In this document: positions 51,447 to 61,291 of the stretch, in pieces
Layout of the letters: each line of letters starts with the position of its first letter
Position numbering within the stretch: position 1 is the stretch's first letter
Assembly (NCBI RefSeq): GCF_022538115.1
Contig: NZ_JAKZAL010000006.1
Coordinates: forward strand, 172,016-236,015
Reading direction: 5' to 3'
Origin: Cognataquiflexum rubidum
Lineage (GTDB): Bacteria; Bacteroidota; Bacteroidia; Cytophagales; Cyclobacteriaceae
Length of the DNA: 64,000 nt
Position numbers and translations under genes: made by a program
Notes under the pieces: generated by a model
What the model saw: the letters and a program-made list of their open reading frames with translations, nothing else
Databases searched by the model: none
What the model was told of the DNA's origin: nothing

Positions 51447-52481
51447 ATGAGAGAAGATTACCTGAGTGGGGACAAAGAAAAACTGAATTCATCTGACAAG
51501 GAAATTGAGAAGGCTTTGAGGCCTTTGAGTTTTGATGACTTTACAGGTCAATTTAAGATTGTCGAAAATCTCAAGGTTTTTGTTTTGGCAGCAAAACGAA
51601 GAAATGAACCTTTGGACCATGTACTTCTTCATGGCCCTCCGGGCTTAGGAAAGACGACACTCAGTTACATCATTGCCAACGAACTGGAATCCGGGATCAA
51701 GATTACGTCAGGTCCGGTGTTGGATAAGCCTTCCGATTTGGCAGGTTTGCTGACGAACCTTGACGAAGGAGACGTACTTTTTATAGATGAGATCCATAGA
51801 CTGAATCCTATTGTCGAGGAATATCTTTATTCGGCCATGGAAGATTTCAGGATTGACATCATGTTGGATTCAGGACCCAATGCCCGGTCTGTTCAGATTT
51901 CGCTCAATCCTTTTACCCTTATCGGGGCCACGACCAGATCAGGTTTATTGACTTCACCGCTTCGCGCAAGGTTTGGGATCAATTCCCGCCTTGAGTATTA
52001 CGATGCGAAATTGCTAACAGATATTGTCGAAAGATCTGCCGGCATTCTCCAGACTCCCATCGATGCAGTCGCTGCCTATGAAATCGCCAGAAGAAGCCGC
52101 GGAACACCAAGGATTGCCAATATGCTTTTGCGCAGGACGAGAGACTTTGCCGAGATCAAAGGAAACGGAAATATTACCATGGAAATCGCCAAAATTGCCC
52201 TGAAGGCATTGGATGTGGATGAAAATGGCTTGGATGAAATGGACAACAGAATCCTGATGACCATTATCGAGAAATTCAAAGGAGGTCCGGTAGGGCTTTC
52301 TACTATTGCCACCGCTTGCAGTGAAGAAGCAGAGACAATTGAGGAAGTATATGAGCCGTTTTTGATTCAGGAAGGCTATCTCAAAAGAACCGCAAGAGGC
52401 AGAATGGCAACCGAACTCGCTTACAAGCACTTGCATCTCAAACCCAATTTTGGGGCAAGCAGCGGCAGTTTATTTGAATAA
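51447..52481 (+). CDS. ruvB: Holliday junction DNA helicase RuvB
   Basis: 344 aa AAA+ ATPase that drives branch migration with RuvA. All motifs present: [16 protein letters not shown] (Walker A), [11 protein letters not shown] (Walker B), [18 protein letters not shown] (sensor I and arginine finger) and the C-terminal winged-helix region ending [10 protein letters not shown]. The gene precedes queG by 33 bp and shares its transcript. Length is standard. Confidence 0.97.
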   Translation: MREDYLSGDKEKLNSSDKEIEKALRPLSFDDFTGQFKIVENLKVFVLAAKRRNEPLDHVLLHGPPGLGKTTLSYIIANELESGIKITSGPVLDKPSDLAGLLTNLDEGDVLFIDEIHRLNPIVEEYLYSAMEDFRIDIMLDSGPNARSVQISLNPFTLIGATTRSGLLTSPLRARFGINSRLEYYDAKLLTDIVERSAGILQTPIDAVAAYEIARRSRGTPRIANMLLRRTRDFAEIKGNGNITMEIAKIALKALDVDENGLDEMDNRILMTIIEKFKGGPVGLSTIATACSEEAETIEEVYEPFLIQEGYLKRTARGRMATELAYKHLHLKPNFGASSGSLFE

Positions 52482-52514
52482 GTTCTTTGTGCTTTTTCAT
52501 TCTGATTTGAAATT

Positions 52515-53447
52515 GTGGACCACCTTCAAGAAAAATACAGCCAAATCATAAAGACCCAGGCCAAAAACCTGGGCTTTGATTTTTGTGGCATCGCCAAGGC
52601 GGGATTTTTGGAAGAGGAAGCTCCAAAACTCGAAGCTTGGCTCAACCAAAACTACCAAGGCCAAATGGCATATATGGCCAATCATTTTGACAAAAGACTG
52701 GACCCCACCAAACTCGTCGAGGGAGCCAAAACTGTGGTCAGCTTGATTTACAATTACTTTCCAAAAAAAGAATTGTTCCAAGAAAAGGAGGAATACAAAA
52801 TCGCTAAATACGCCTATGGACAGGATTACCACCATGTCATCAAAGAAAAGCTGAAAGTACTGCTCGAAAACCTGCGCCAAGAAATCGGAGAGATTGACGG
52901 AAGGGCCTTTGTGGATTCCGCACCTGTGATGGAGCGTCAGTGGGCCCAAAAATCAGGTTTGGGTTGGTTGGGAAAAAACAGTCTTTTGCTCAATAAGGAA
53001 ATGGGTAGTTTCTTTTTTTTGGCTGAATTGGTCATCGACCTTGAGGTAGCTCCGGACCCGCCGATATTGAAAGATTATTGCGGTACCTGTACCAAATGTA
53101 TTGATGCCTGCCCGACAGAGGCCATCGTGCAGCCCGGCGTAGTGGATGCGTCCAAGTGTATTTCTTACCTGACGATTGAGCTCAAAGAAAATATTCCTGC
53201 TGCTTTCAAGGGCAAAATGGAAAACTGGGTTTTCGGTTGCGACATCTGTCAGGATGTATGTCCATGGAACAGATTTTCAAAACCACATCAAGAACCACTT
53301 TTTGATCCCAAACCTGAATTGGGGGAAATAACCAACCGGGATTGGGAAGAAATCACAGAAGAAACCTTCAATAAAGTTTTTGCAAAATCTGCGGTAAAAC
53401 GCACCAAGCATTATGGATTTTTAAGGAATATAGTCTTCCAAAAGTGA
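52515..53447 (+). CDS. queG: tRNA epoxyqueuosine reductase QueG
   Basis: Last step of queuosine synthesis in tRNA, reducing epoxyqueuosine with cobalamin and two 4Fe-4S clusters. 310 aa; cluster motifs [16 protein letters not shown] and [13 protein letters not shown] carry the eight cysteines, and FCGIAKAGF and [19 protein letters not shown] are family segments. The start is GTG 52515 ([10 protein letters not shown] as translated); no ATG is placed nearer. It follows ruvB with little gap. Confidence 0.94.
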   Translation: MDHLQEKYSQIIKTQAKNLGFDFCGIAKAGFLEEEAPKLEAWLNQNYQGQMAYMANHFDKRLDPTKLVEGAKTVVSLIYNYFPKKELFQEKEEYKIAKYAYGQDYHHVIKEKLKVLLENLRQEIGEIDGRAFVDSAPVMERQWAQKSGLGWLGKNSLLLNKEMGSFFFLAELVIDLEVAPDPPILKDYCGTCTKCIDACPTEAIVQPGVVDASKCISYLTIELKENIPAAFKGKMENWVFGCDICQDVCPWNRFSKPHQEPLFDPKPELGEITNRDWEEITEETFNKVFAKSAVKRTKHYGFLRNIVFQK

Positions 53448-53654
53448 TCCTAAATTTTTTAATCCATATACCTTTGGTTAAATAATATATTTGTTCGCAA
53501 TGATGCCAGTGGATAAGATATCTATTCCGATTCCGGGATGCGGACTTAATAGCCCGGTACATCGGTCTTCCGACTTCGGTCTTCCGTCCGGTTTGAAGTT
53601 TAATATAGGGTTACTGGCAAAGAAGCGGATAACCATTATAAACAATCTATCGTC
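53448..53654. other. Gap with duplicated GGTCTTCCG word and isolated -7 box
   Basis: TATATTTG at 53486-53493 fits a -7 box without a good -33 element. Next comes CGCAATGATGCCAGTGG, nearly repeated at the end of the window (CGCAATGATACCAGTGG near 63,935), and then the tandem word GGTCTTCCG twice near 53,560-53,590. No gene in this gap. Confidence 0.4.
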
Positions 53655-54827
53655 ATGAAGATTTTTGAAGTCAATTCCCCAAAACTGGAATGGGATTTTT
53701 TGGAAGTTCACGTCCTGTTCAACAAACCTTATCCCAATTGGATCAGACCATTGGATGTGGATGTGATGTCAGTTTTTGATCCAAAGAAGAATAAACTTTT
53801 AGCCAAATCGGATGCTATTCGTTGGGTATTGAAAGATGATCAAGGTAAGCTTTTAGGCAGGATTGCCGCTTTTGTCAACAAAAGATACACCAACAAAGGA
53901 GATGATGTCCCCGTTGGCGGATTCGGATTCTTTGATTGCTTAGAAGACCAAAAGGCTGCGGACTTACTTTTTGATACTGCCAAAAACTGGCTAGAGGTAA
54001 GGGGAATGCAGGCCATGGACGGGCCGATCAATCTGGGTGACCGGGACAAATGGTGGGGATTATTGGTCGATGGCTTTCATCCGCCGATCTACAACATGAA
54101 TTACAATCCGCCTTATTACCAAAAGTTATTTGAATCCTATGGCTTTCAAAATTTCTACGATCAGATATGTTGGAGTCTTTCCGTGGCGCAAGAAGCACAC
54201 CAATTGGATCCGAAGTTTTATGAGGCCCATCAGAAGTTTTATGGAAACTCGGACTTCAGGGCGGAATATGTCAAAAAAGACAACTTGGAAAAATATGCGA
54301 AAGACCTGAGTTCAGTTTACAACAAGGCTTGGGCAAAGCATCAGGGAAACAAGGATATCTCACCGGAACAGGCCTTGAAATTGTTCAAAACCATCAAGCC
54401 AGTCTTGGATGAAAAGCTGATCTGGTTTGTCTATCACAAAGATGAACCTGTGGTGATGTGGGTCAACCTCCCTGATATCAATCAGATCATCAAGCACCTT
54501 GACGGAAAGTTTAACTGGTTTGCGAAACTGAAATTCTTCCTCATCAAAACCTTTGGGAAAAATGAAAATTTTGTGGGTTTGGTATTCGGTGTGGCACCGG
54601 AGTTCCAAGGCACAGGACTCGATTATTACATGATCGTGGAGGCCGAAAAAGTCATCAAATCCACTACTTCCTACAAAAAGCTGGAGCTCTATTGGCAGGG
54701 TGACTTCAATCCCAAAATGCTGAATATTTCAAAAAACCTCGGAGGAAAACACTTTCGGACCTTGGTCACTTACCGGTATTTGTTTGATAGGCAGAAGCCT
54801 TTTGCAAAGCATCCGGTATTGTTATGA
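53655..54827 (+). CDS. YghO-like GNAT-superfamily protein
   Basis: 390 aa. The central part (AIRWVLKDDQGKLLGRIAAF, VGGFGFFDC, LFDTAKNWLEVRGMQAMDGP) resembles the N-acyltransferase fold of YghO-like proteins, and the C-terminal half contains NFVGLVFGVAPEFQGTGLDY, which fits an acetyl-CoA-binding loop. No catalytic data exist that I can cite. The open frame and protein conservation mark it as real. It likely acts in the cytoplasm on an unknown amine or lipid substrate. Confidence 0.75.
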   Translation: MKIFEVNSPKLEWDFLEVHVLFNKPYPNWIRPLDVDVMSVFDPKKNKLLAKSDAIRWVLKDDQGKLLGRIAAFVNKRYTNKGDDVPVGGFGFFDCLEDQKAADLLFDTAKNWLEVRGMQAMDGPINLGDRDKWWGLLVDGFHPPIYNMNYNPPYYQKLFESYGFQNFYDQICWSLSVAQEAHQLDPKFYEAHQKFYGNSDFRAEYVKKDNLEKYAKDLSSVYNKAWAKHQGNKDISPEQALKLFKTIKPVLDEKLIWFVYHKDEPVVMWVNLPDINQIIKHLDGKFNWFAKLKFFLIKTFGKNENFVGLVFGVAPEFQGTGLDYYMIVEAEKVIKSTTSYKKLELYWQGDFNPKMLNISKNLGGKHFRTLVTYRYLFDRQKPFAKHPVLL

Positions 54828-54851
54828 TTTCTCTCTTTTTAAGTTTTTGAA

Positions 54852-54859
54852 TATCTTTG
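54852..54859 (+). promoter_or_regulatory. Candidate -7 box of the RelB/RelE-type pair
   Basis: TATCTTTG fits TAnnTTTG and lies 29 bp before the antitoxin ATG (54889). No matching -33 element is visible. A start between 54860 and 54870 would give a short leader. Confidence 0.45.
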
Positions 54860-54888
54860 TACTTTCTCCTACCAAAACCAGCTTGATT

Positions 54889-55122
54889 ATGAACCTGCAA
54901 TACATTTCAGATAACAGAGGCAAAACTACAGGCGTATTTATCCCCATTCAGGAATGGGAATTGCTAAAATCTAAATTCAAAGGATTGGAAGAGGAAGTTC
55001 TTGGTGACCAATCAAAAGACGAAATATTATTAGGCTTACAGCAAGCGGTAGAAGAAATGAATCTGATCAAAAAAGGAAAATTAAAAGCCCGTAATGCAAA
55101 AGACTTGTTAAATGAGTTATAG
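54889..55122 (+). CDS. Antitoxin of a RelE/ParE-type pair
   Basis: 77 aa from ATG 54889 (MNLQYISDNRGKTTGVFIPI); a longer frame from 54784 overlaps the previous gene and is not credible. The opening resembles the Phd/YefM-like antitoxins of this phylum, and the tail is basic (KKGKLKARNAKDLLNEL). It overlaps the toxin gene by 11 bp, the usual coupling of the two proteins. Confidence 0.8.
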   Translation: MNLQYISDNRGKTTGVFIPIQEWELLKSKFKGLEEEVLGDQSKDEILLGLQQAVEEMNLIKKGKLKARNAKDLLNEL

Positions 55123-55438
55123 CGTAAAAACTATCCCCCACTTTGACAGGCAGGCCAAAAGGCTTTCGCGAAAGTTTCCTTCATTCAAAGAAGAGCTTTT
55201 TAATTTGATTGAATCCCTCGAAAATGACCCGACACAGGGGACTCCCTTAGGAAATGATTGTTTCAAAATCCGACTTGCCATAAAATCTAAAGGAAAAGGA
55301 AAATCAGGTGGTGCAAGGGTTATTCTGCATGTAACTTTTATTAAGAATGACGTTTATTTACTTACAGTATATGATAAATCCGAAAAGGAGAACATTTCGG
55401 ATTTAGAACTTCAGGAATTTTTAAAAATGATAGAATAA
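55112..55438 (+). CDS. RelE/ParE-family toxin
   Basis: 108 aa with the RelE/ParE fold: PHFDRQAKRLSRKFPSFKEEL (helical N-terminus), GTPLGNDCFKIRLAI (beta-strand start) and GKGKSGGARVILHVT ... VYLLTVYDKSEKENISDLE, in which the basic and Tyr residues fit the catalytic surface. Toxins of this class cleave mRNA on the ribosome or poison gyrase; the family member here cannot be assigned. A hairpin terminator follows. Confidence 0.88.
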   Translation: MSYSVKTIPHFDRQAKRLSRKFPSFKEELFNLIESLENDPTQGTPLGNDCFKIRLAIKSKGKGKSGGARVILHVTFIKNDVYLLTVYDKSEKENISDLELQEFLKMIE

Positions 55439-55463
55439 AAAAAGCCCCAAACTCGAGGCTTTT
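55439..55463. terminator. Bidirectional terminator between TA pair and 63-aa gene
   Basis: AAAGCC (55441-55446) and GGCTTT (55457-55462), 10-nt loop, with A-run on the left and TTTT on the right, so it can stop transcription from both sides of the convergent genes. Confidence 0.75.
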
Positions 55464-55466
55464 GCT

Positions 55467-55658
55467 TTAACCTGCAAGGCTAATAAAATATTTGTCTAAG
55501 ACGGGTTCGTATTTTGTTGAAAACTTCCTATAACACCAATCCCTAAATTCCTGTATCTCTGTCGGCATCAGCAGGTTCAGTGCTTTGCGCAACTCCTTCT
55601 CAAACAATCTTCTGTCAAAACTGACTTTCATCAAGATGATTTTCACGTATTCCAGCAT
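55467..55658 (-). CDS. Small conserved protein of unknown function
   Basis: 63 aa, MLEYVKIILMKVSFDRRLFE then KELRKALNLLMPTEIQEF, with WCYRKF near the C-terminus. It is helical, no membrane segment. I associate similar short proteins with Cyclobacteriaceae genomes, but I do not know a function. It stands between the convergent RelE-type toxin and the divergent BatD gene. Confidence 0.6.
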   Translation of the reverse strand: MLEYVKIILMKVSFDRRLFEKELRKALNLLMPTEIQEFRDWCYRKFSTKYEPVLDKYFISLAG

Positions 55659-55775
55659 ATTTCAAAGAATTTATAATAAATGATTAAACAGATTGTTTGT
55701 TAATACGACATGTAATTTGGTTTGTTGCGTTTAAAATATAAAGCTAATTTGCAAATCATTAGTAGTCATACCAAC

Positions 55776-57224
55776 ATGAGTAAAACGACAGTCAGCGCTA
55801 TTCTTGTATGTTTATTTCTTTTTATTTCTCTAGGCACTTTTGCCCAGGAAGTAGCCATAGAATTGGGGCCGGATGAAATAGCACTCAATGAGACTTTTAG
55901 CATCAAGGTGACCATTGCAAACGACAAGATCAAATCTTACGATGAGTTCCCGGAAATAGCAGGATTCCAAAAGCAAGGCCTATCCCAGTCTTCTTCCATG
56001 AATGTCATCAACGGACAAGTCAGCAGTACCAGCAGCATCATCCAATACTACAAACCGACCAAAAAAGGAGTCGTTACCATTGGAAAATTCAGCATCAAAA
56101 TCAATGGCAACGACTACGCATCCCCCGGAAAATCCGTTACGGTAGTCGATGCCCGTGCAGCACAACGACAGCCAAACCAATCGGATCCTTTTAGCGATAT
56201 TTTTGGTGGGACAAGGGAAGAACCCGAATTTATCGAAGTCGAAGATGATGCTTTCTTTGCTTCTTCTGTTGACAAAGAAGAAATTTTTGTAGGAGAAGGA
56301 TTCAATGTAAGTTTGGCATTTTACATCTCAGAAACCAATCAGGCTTCATTTCAATTTTATGAACCTGGCAAACAGTTGGACGCAATCCTCAAAAAGATGA
56401 AACCTGCCAACGCTTGGGAAGAAAACTTCAACATCACCAACATCCAGCCTGAAAGGGTAACTTTCAACGATAAAAGCTGGATCAAGTACAAAGTATATGA
56501 GGCATCATTTTTCCCATTCTCAGAGGGAGAAATCACGATTCCACCCATTTCATGGGAAATGGTCAAATATAAAGTAGCCAAAAATCCGACCTTTTTTGGG
56601 AGCAACAGGCTGGAGGATTTCAAAACTTTTACCTCTTCTTCTAAAAAAATCACGATAAAACCATTGCCTCCACATCCTCTCAGAAATGAAGTCAGTGTAG
56701 GTAATTTCCAATTGAGGGAAAACATCACAGAATTCGATGCCCTGACCGGAGAAGGGATTACTTATAATTTTGGCATTACAGGTGAGGGAAACATCAATTC
56801 GATTTCCGCTCCCAAAACAAAACAGATCCACCTTTTGAATACCTTCGACCCCAATGTCCGTCAACAGATCAACCGAGGCAATGGAAAGATCACAGGTCTC
56901 AAAGAATTCAGCTACTACGTCACCATCAATGAGCCTGGGAGAATCAATCTGGGGGATTACTTTGAATGGATATATTTCAATCCTGCTTTGGAAAAATATG
57001 ATACCTTGAGACCCAAGGCCATCCTCAACGTGACAGGGGAGTCCAAAGTCAATCAGGCAATCTCCAATCAGCGTTTGGGAGGAATCTATGATTTGATTGA
57101 TGTGGAAAACAATGAGCTAACAAACCAGAGATATAAGTACTATTTTTCAGTTTTTATCAATTTATTATTGGTCGGTTCAGTCATACTGTTAGCCGTCCTG
57201 ATCACAAGAAGAGGAAATGGGTAA
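55776..57224 (+). CDS. batD: BatD-family protein
   Basis: 482 aa from ATG 55776 (the frame runs back to 55722). Signal peptide [21 protein letters not shown], long periplasmic beta-rich BatD region (about 28-430; [39 protein letters not shown]), and one C-terminal helix ([17 protein letters not shown]) with a short cytoplasmic tail. BatD proteins are linked to oxygen tolerance in the Bat system; the other bat genes are not in this window. It overlaps aroC by 8 bp. Confidence 0.88.
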   Translation: MSKTTVSAILVCLFLFISLGTFAQEVAIELGPDEIALNETFSIKVTIANDKIKSYDEFPEIAGFQKQGLSQSSSMNVINGQVSSTSSIIQYYKPTKKGVVTIGKFSIKINGNDYASPGKSVTVVDARAAQRQPNQSDPFSDIFGGTREEPEFIEVEDDAFFASSVDKEEIFVGEGFNVSLAFYISETNQASFQFYEPGKQLDAILKKMKPANAWEENFNITNIQPERVTFNDKSWIKYKVYEASFFPFSEGEITIPPISWEMVKYKVAKNPTFFGSNRLEDFKTFTSSSKKITIKPLPPHPLRNEVSVGNFQLRENITEFDALTGEGITYNFGITGEGNINSISAPKTKQIHLLNTFDPNVRQQINRGNGKITGLKEFSYYVTINEPGRINLGDYFEWIYFNPALEKYDTLRPKAILNVTGESKVNQAISNQRLGGIYDLIDVENNELTNQRYKYYFSVFINLLLVGSVILLAVLITRRGNG

Positions 57225-58293
57225 TTCATTTGGAAGGATATTTAGAATAAGCACATTTGGCGAATCCCACGGATTGGGTTTGGGTGTGGTGATAGAAGGC
57301 TGTCCGGCAGGCTTGCTGATCGATGAGGAATTTATCCGAAATGAAATGCAGCGAAGGAAGCCCGGCCAATCCAAAATCACCACCCAAAGGAAGGAAGAAG
57401 ACGAATTTCAGATCTTGTCGGGGGTGTTTGAAGGAAAGTCCACAGGTACGCCGATCGGTTTGGTCATCATGAATACCGACCAAAAGAGTAAAGATTATAG
57501 CCATATAGCTGACAAATTCAGACCTTCCCATGCGGACTATACCTACTTTGAAAAATACGGAATCCGTGATTACCGGGGTGGAGGCAGAAGCAGTGCCAGG
57601 GAAACAGCAGCAAGAGTTGCCGGTGGAGCGATTGCCAAAATGCTTTTGCATCACTACGGAATTTCAGTTCAAGCTTATGTCAGTCAGGTGGGTGACATGA
57701 AGTTGGACAAAAGCTACCAAGAACTCGACTTGACCCAAACTGAAGAAAACATTATCCGCTGCCCCGATCCGGAAATGGCCGAAAAGATGATCGAATACAT
57801 CGACGAGGTGAGGAAAAGTCGGGATACTGTAGGCGGGATCGTGTCCTGCGTGGCAAAGGGAGTTCCGCCAGGATTGGGTGAACCTGTGTTTGACAGGCTA
57901 CATGCAGAGTTGGGTAAAGCCATGCTGAGCATCAATGCCGTGAAAGGTTTTGAATATGGAAGTGGATTTGAAGGGGTAAAAATGCGTGGATCGGACCACA
58001 ACGATGCTTATTATCAGGACGGAGATCGCGTCAGGACAAGGACAAATAATTCGGGCGGGATCCAAGGCGGGATTTCCAATGGAGAAGATATATATTTCAA
58101 TGTGGCCTTCAAACCTGTTGCCACCATCATGCAAGATCAGGAGTCGGTCAATGAGTCAGGAGATTCCGTGACCGTGTCGGGCAAAGGCAGGCATGACCCC
58201 TGCGTAGTGCCTAGGGCAGTTCCTATAGTCGAGGCGATGGCCGCTTTGGTCTTGGCCGATTACCTTTTGATCAGCCGAACAAACAAATTATAA
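57217..58293 (+). CDS. aroC: Chorismate synthase
   Basis: Last step of the shikimate pathway: EPSP to chorismate with reduced FMN. 358 aa with [52 protein letters not shown] and [20 protein letters not shown], all diagnostic of AroC. The start GTA-free ATG 57217 overlaps the BatD 3' end. The next gene, a symporter, follows after 17 bp and may share its transcript. Confidence 0.97.
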   Translation: MGNSFGRIFRISTFGESHGLGLGVVIEGCPAGLLIDEEFIRNEMQRRKPGQSKITTQRKEEDEFQILSGVFEGKSTGTPIGLVIMNTDQKSKDYSHIADKFRPSHADYTYFEKYGIRDYRGGGRSSARETAARVAGGAIAKMLLHHYGISVQAYVSQVGDMKLDKSYQELDLTQTEENIIRCPDPEMAEKMIEYIDEVRKSRDTVGGIVSCVAKGVPPGLGEPVFDRLHAELGKAMLSINAVKGFEYGSGFEGVKMRGSDHNDAYYQDGDRVRTRTNNSGGIQGGISNGEDIYFNVAFKPVATIMQDQESVNESGDSVTVSGKGRHDPCVVPRAVPIVEAMAALVLADYLLISRTNKL

Positions 58294-58310
58294 TGTAAAC
58301 CCAACTCTAT

Positions 58311-59654
58311 ATGTTGAAAAAGATACCCTTACATACCCAGATTATCGTCGGATTGGTTTTGGGATTGGTAGTCGGTTTGGTGATGATCAAATTTGGCGTA
58401 GACCCCTATTTCATTATCAACTTTGTGAAACCGGTCGGAACTGTTTTTATCAATTCCCTGAAAATGATCGCTGTTCCTTTGGTCTTTGCCTCCTTGGTGG
58501 TGGGAGTTGCAAATTTGGGAGATGTTTCCAAACTCTCCCGGATCGGTGGAAAAACCCTTTTAGCGTATTTGATTACTACCATTATTGCTATCACTATTGG
58601 CCTCTTATTGGTGAATATTGTCAAACCGGGAGAAAGCCTTCCCCAAGCCACAAGAGATAGCCTTATGTCCCTGTATGATGATACTGCTGGTTCCAAAGCA
58701 GATCAGGCGGCTGAAGTTTCGAGTCAGGGACCATTGCAGCCTTTGATAGAGATAGTTCCAGAAAACATTGTAAAAGCAGCAGCCGACAACAGCAGCATGC
58801 TTCAGGTTGTATTTTTTGCTATTATAGTAGGAATTGCATTGCTTCAGATTCCCAAGGAAAAAGCCAAAAACTTTACCAATTTCTTTGATGCTTTCAATGA
58901 TGTGATCATCAAAATCGTGGAATATATCATGATGATCGCACCGTATGGCGTCTTTGCATTGATGGCTTCCCTGATCGTCGAGATTGCCGGAGAAGATCCT
59001 GATTCTGCAGTGGAATTGCTCCTTGCCCTTCTGAAATATACCTTAGTGGTATTGGGAGGGTTACTCTTGGTGATTTTTGTGGTTTATTATTTACTATTAA
59101 AATCCTTTACCAAAATTCCTTTTATCATCTTCCTAAAAGCCTTTAGACCTGCGATGCTCTTGGGATTTTCGACTTCTTCTAGTTCTGCTACACTTCCGGT
59201 GACGATGAAGATTGTGGAGGATGAAATCGGCGTTTCCGAGGAGATTTCAAGTTTTGTTTTGCCATTGGGTGCTACCGTCAATATGAACGGAACAAGTCTT
59301 TACCAAGCCGTAGCGGCTGTATTTATTGCACAGGCTTTGGGTATGGACCTTTCGATTTCTCAGCAATTGACCATAGTCCTCACTGCAACATTGGCAGCAA
59401 TTGGCTCAGCAGGTGTACCGGGTGCAGGTTTGATTATGTTGATCATCGTATTGGAAGCTATTGGTGTACCAGGAGCGGGAATTGCCCTGATCATTGCCCC
59501 GGATAGGATTTTGGACATGTTTAGGACAGTGGTCAATATCACAGGAGATGCTGTAGTTTGCGTTGCAGTTGCATCGACAGAAGGAGAGTTGCCATCTGGA
59601 ATGATCCGACAATCCAATCCATTTACCCCAAATGAGGAAGTAATAGAAAGTTAA
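58311..59654 (+). CDS. Dicarboxylate/amino acid:cation symporter (DAACS)
   Basis: 447 aa with about eight helices and two re-entrant loops. The loop motifs are GFSTSSSSATLPVTM (serine-rich hairpin) and NMNGTSLYQAVAAVFIAQ (substrate-binding segment), together with AIGSAGVPGAGLIML, as in GltP/GltT/DctA. It imports glutamate, aspartate or C4 acids with H+ or Na+. The specific substrate cannot be told from sequence. Confidence 0.93.
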   Translation: MLKKIPLHTQIIVGLVLGLVVGLVMIKFGVDPYFIINFVKPVGTVFINSLKMIAVPLVFASLVVGVANLGDVSKLSRIGGKTLLAYLITTIIAITIGLLLVNIVKPGESLPQATRDSLMSLYDDTAGSKADQAAEVSSQGPLQPLIEIVPENIVKAAADNSSMLQVVFFAIIVGIALLQIPKEKAKNFTNFFDAFNDVIIKIVEYIMMIAPYGVFALMASLIVEIAGEDPDSAVELLLALLKYTLVVLGGLLLVIFVVYYLLLKSFTKIPFIIFLKAFRPAMLLGFSTSSSSATLPVTMKIVEDEIGVSEEISSFVLPLGATVNMNGTSLYQAVAAVFIAQALGMDLSISQQLTIVLTATLAAIGSAGVPGAGLIMLIIVLEAIGVPGAGIALIIAPDRILDMFRTVVNITGDAVVCVAVASTEGELPSGMIRQSNPFTPNEEVIES

Positions 59655-59659
59655 AAAGC

Positions 59660-59825
59660 AAAATCCACAGTCCACCGTCGACAGTCCATACTTGTCCGCC
59701 GTGGCGGAGCAACAACAATGGATTTTCAATCCTAGTAATCTGAGGCCACAAAGCGTACCTACATAAAATGTAATTTTCTTCAAAGTAAAAACCCTCTATG
59801 ATCAAGGTCTTGGAGGGTTTATTTT
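59660..59825. other. Intergenic segment with CCACAGTCC word repeat and terminator
   Basis: CCACAGTCCACCGTCGACAG words at about 59,668-59,690, an inverted GTCCGCCGTGGCGGAGC at 59,694-59,710, then a hairpin AAACCCTC (59789-59796) / GAGGGTTT (59813-59820) with 16-nt loop and trailing TATTTTTTAG, the probable terminator of the symporter gene. No gene. Confidence 0.65.
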
Positions 59826-59850
59826 TTAGATCAAGATTTTGGAGGGGTTC

Positions 59851-60048
59851 TTATTTTATATTATTGTTGCGGTCTTTGTATCTTCCAAAGTAATACCCGG
59901 GAAAAACCAAAGCTTTCAGTTTCCAGTCGTTTTTTTCCTTGATGCTCAATGAATCATCAGCATGGACAGTTCTGTACATTTTGGATGCCATGAGTGTATG
60001 TCCTATCAAGGCTAGAAACAGGAAAGCGTAAATTATCAACTCTGTCAT
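59851..60048 (-). CDS. Small membrane-anchored protein of unknown function
   Basis: 65 aa with one N-terminal helix (ELIIYAFLFLALIGHTLMA) and a charged C-terminus (YYFGRYKDRNNNIK). Its ATG overlaps the prmA stop by 4 bp, so the two are coupled. I do not recognise the family. Confidence 0.6.
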   Translation of the reverse strand: MTELIIYAFLFLALIGHTLMASKMYRTVHADDSLSIKEKNDWKLKALVFPGYYFGRYKDRNNNIK

Positions 60049-60875
60049 TTTTTCTCAAGAATTAAAGCTGCCCAATTGTCCTTGGTTTTTTGTGCCAAAA
60101 GGGAAAGTCCGAAGAAAGAAGCCCTATTTTGGATGTCTGCAATGTCATGCTCATAGAATCCGCTCAGAAGAAGTTTCCCTCCCTTTTTCACGAGGCCTGA
60201 ATACACCTCCATTTCATCTAATAAGACATTTTTGTTGATGTTGGCAAGAACAATATCAAACTCTCCTTGGGGTTTTATTTCCCGAACAGTTCCTTTTCCC
60301 ATTCTGACTTTGGACATGTCATTCAGGTCAAAGTTTTCGTTGCCATTGTCCACGCACCATTCGTCAATGTCAAATGCTTCAATCTCAGCTGCCCCAAGTT
60401 GATGCGCCATGATCGCCAAGATGCCAGTGCCCGCTCCGATATCCAAAACCCTTTTGCCGGAATGATCTAGTGTAAGCTGATGGGAAAGCATCAGAAATGT
60501 AGTGGCATGGTGACCCGTACCAAAAGACATCTTGGGATTGATGTGGATTTCATATTTGAATTCGGGTCTTGGTTCGTGAAAGGAAGCCCTGACATACACC
60601 TGATCGCCGACAAAGATGGGATCGTAGTGCTTTTCCCACTCCTCGTTCCAATTGACCTTGGGCATCTTGCCTTCCTGAACTTCAATCCTACCGGCTTCTT
60701 TATACCGGTCGATGATTTCCTGATAAGCTTCCCTGTCAATCAGATCCTCCTGAATGTAGGCGTCGATTCCCTCATCCGTTTCCAAAAACGAATCAAACCC
60801 TACTTCAGAAAGCTCAGCAATCAGGATCTCACGAAATGGTTCTCTGCAGGAAATCTTAAATTCTAAATAGTCCAT
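60045..60875 (-). CDS. prmA: Ribosomal protein L11 methyltransferase
   Basis: SAM-dependent methyltransferase that methylates ribosomal protein L11. 276 aa from ATG 60875 (MDYLEFKIS); six codons further upstream are in frame, but this ATG fits the family start. Key segments: KMSFGTGHHATTFLML, VLDIGAGTGILAIMAHQLGA (SAM-binding), EAFDIDEWCVDN and DIVLANINKNVLLDEM (catalytic NI(x)N). It lies between tpiA and a small gene; all three are on the minus strand. Confidence 0.93.
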   Translation of the reverse strand: MDYLEFKISCREPFREILIAELSEVGFDSFLETDEGIDAYIQEDLIDREAYQEIIDRYKEAGRIEVQEGKMPKVNWNEEWEKHYDPIFVGDQVYVRASFHEPRPEFKYEIHINPKMSFGTGHHATTFLMLSHQLTLDHSGKRVLDIGAGTGILAIMAHQLGAAEIEAFDIDEWCVDNGNENFDLNDMSKVRMGKGTVREIKPQGEFDIVLANINKNVLLDEMEVYSGLVKKGGKLLLSGFYEHDIADIQNRASFFGLSLLAQKTKDNWAALILEKK

Positions 60876-60900
60876 TTGTATTGTTGTTTGCATTATGCAT

Positions 60901-60926
60901 AAGCGGCAGTGTCTCCACTGCCGCTT
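60901..60926. repeat. Hairpin with AGTG-TCTC-CACT apex
   Basis: Perfect 11-bp stem AAGCGGCAGTG / CACTGCCGCTT with TCTC loop, just upstream of prmA. Shares its apex, but not its lower stem, with the hairpins at 18709-18730 and 18935-18956. Confidence 0.8.
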
Positions 60927-60929
60927 TGA

Positions 60930-61290
60930 TTGTCATTGTGAGTTGTTATAATTGGCATTTACAGAAAAGCTAATGACGTTTGGTGTTTCGTCATCCTGAA
61001 GGAGGCACGACTGAAGGATCTCATTTTCTTCCGGTGAGACTCTTCGCTCACTACCAATGACGTGAATATCCGGGTCGTCGCACTGAACGTAGTGAAGTGT
61101 CTCATTTAAGAGATGCTTCACCTCCGCAAGCTCCGGTTCAGCATGACGTAACACCAACCGTTATTCCATTTCTGAACATTTCCCAAATGTTAAAGGCTCC
61201 TAGTGCTGGCCACGACAAAGCTTAAATTGGTAGGGACGCTATCCTTCATCCTTCCTTACTTCCCATCATCCTTACTTCCATACTTCCTAC
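60930..61290. repeat. Gene-free segment with inverted CGTCAT words
   Basis: Between prmA and tpiA. CGTCATCCTGAAGGAGGCAC at about 60,989 is paired with CTCCGGTTCAGCATGACG at about 61,130, with AAGGATCTCATT / AGTGTCTCATTTAAGAGATG inside. The stretch near 61,245-61,285 repeats the word CCTTACTTCC. A short minus-strand ORF here (60,933-61,157) reads through the repeat and looks spurious. Confidence 0.6.
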
Positions 61291-61291
61291 C

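Noticed and set aside
60933..61157. Minus-strand ORF of 74 codons upstream of prmA
   Set aside because: It covers the inverted word repeat; composition and position show no coding signature.
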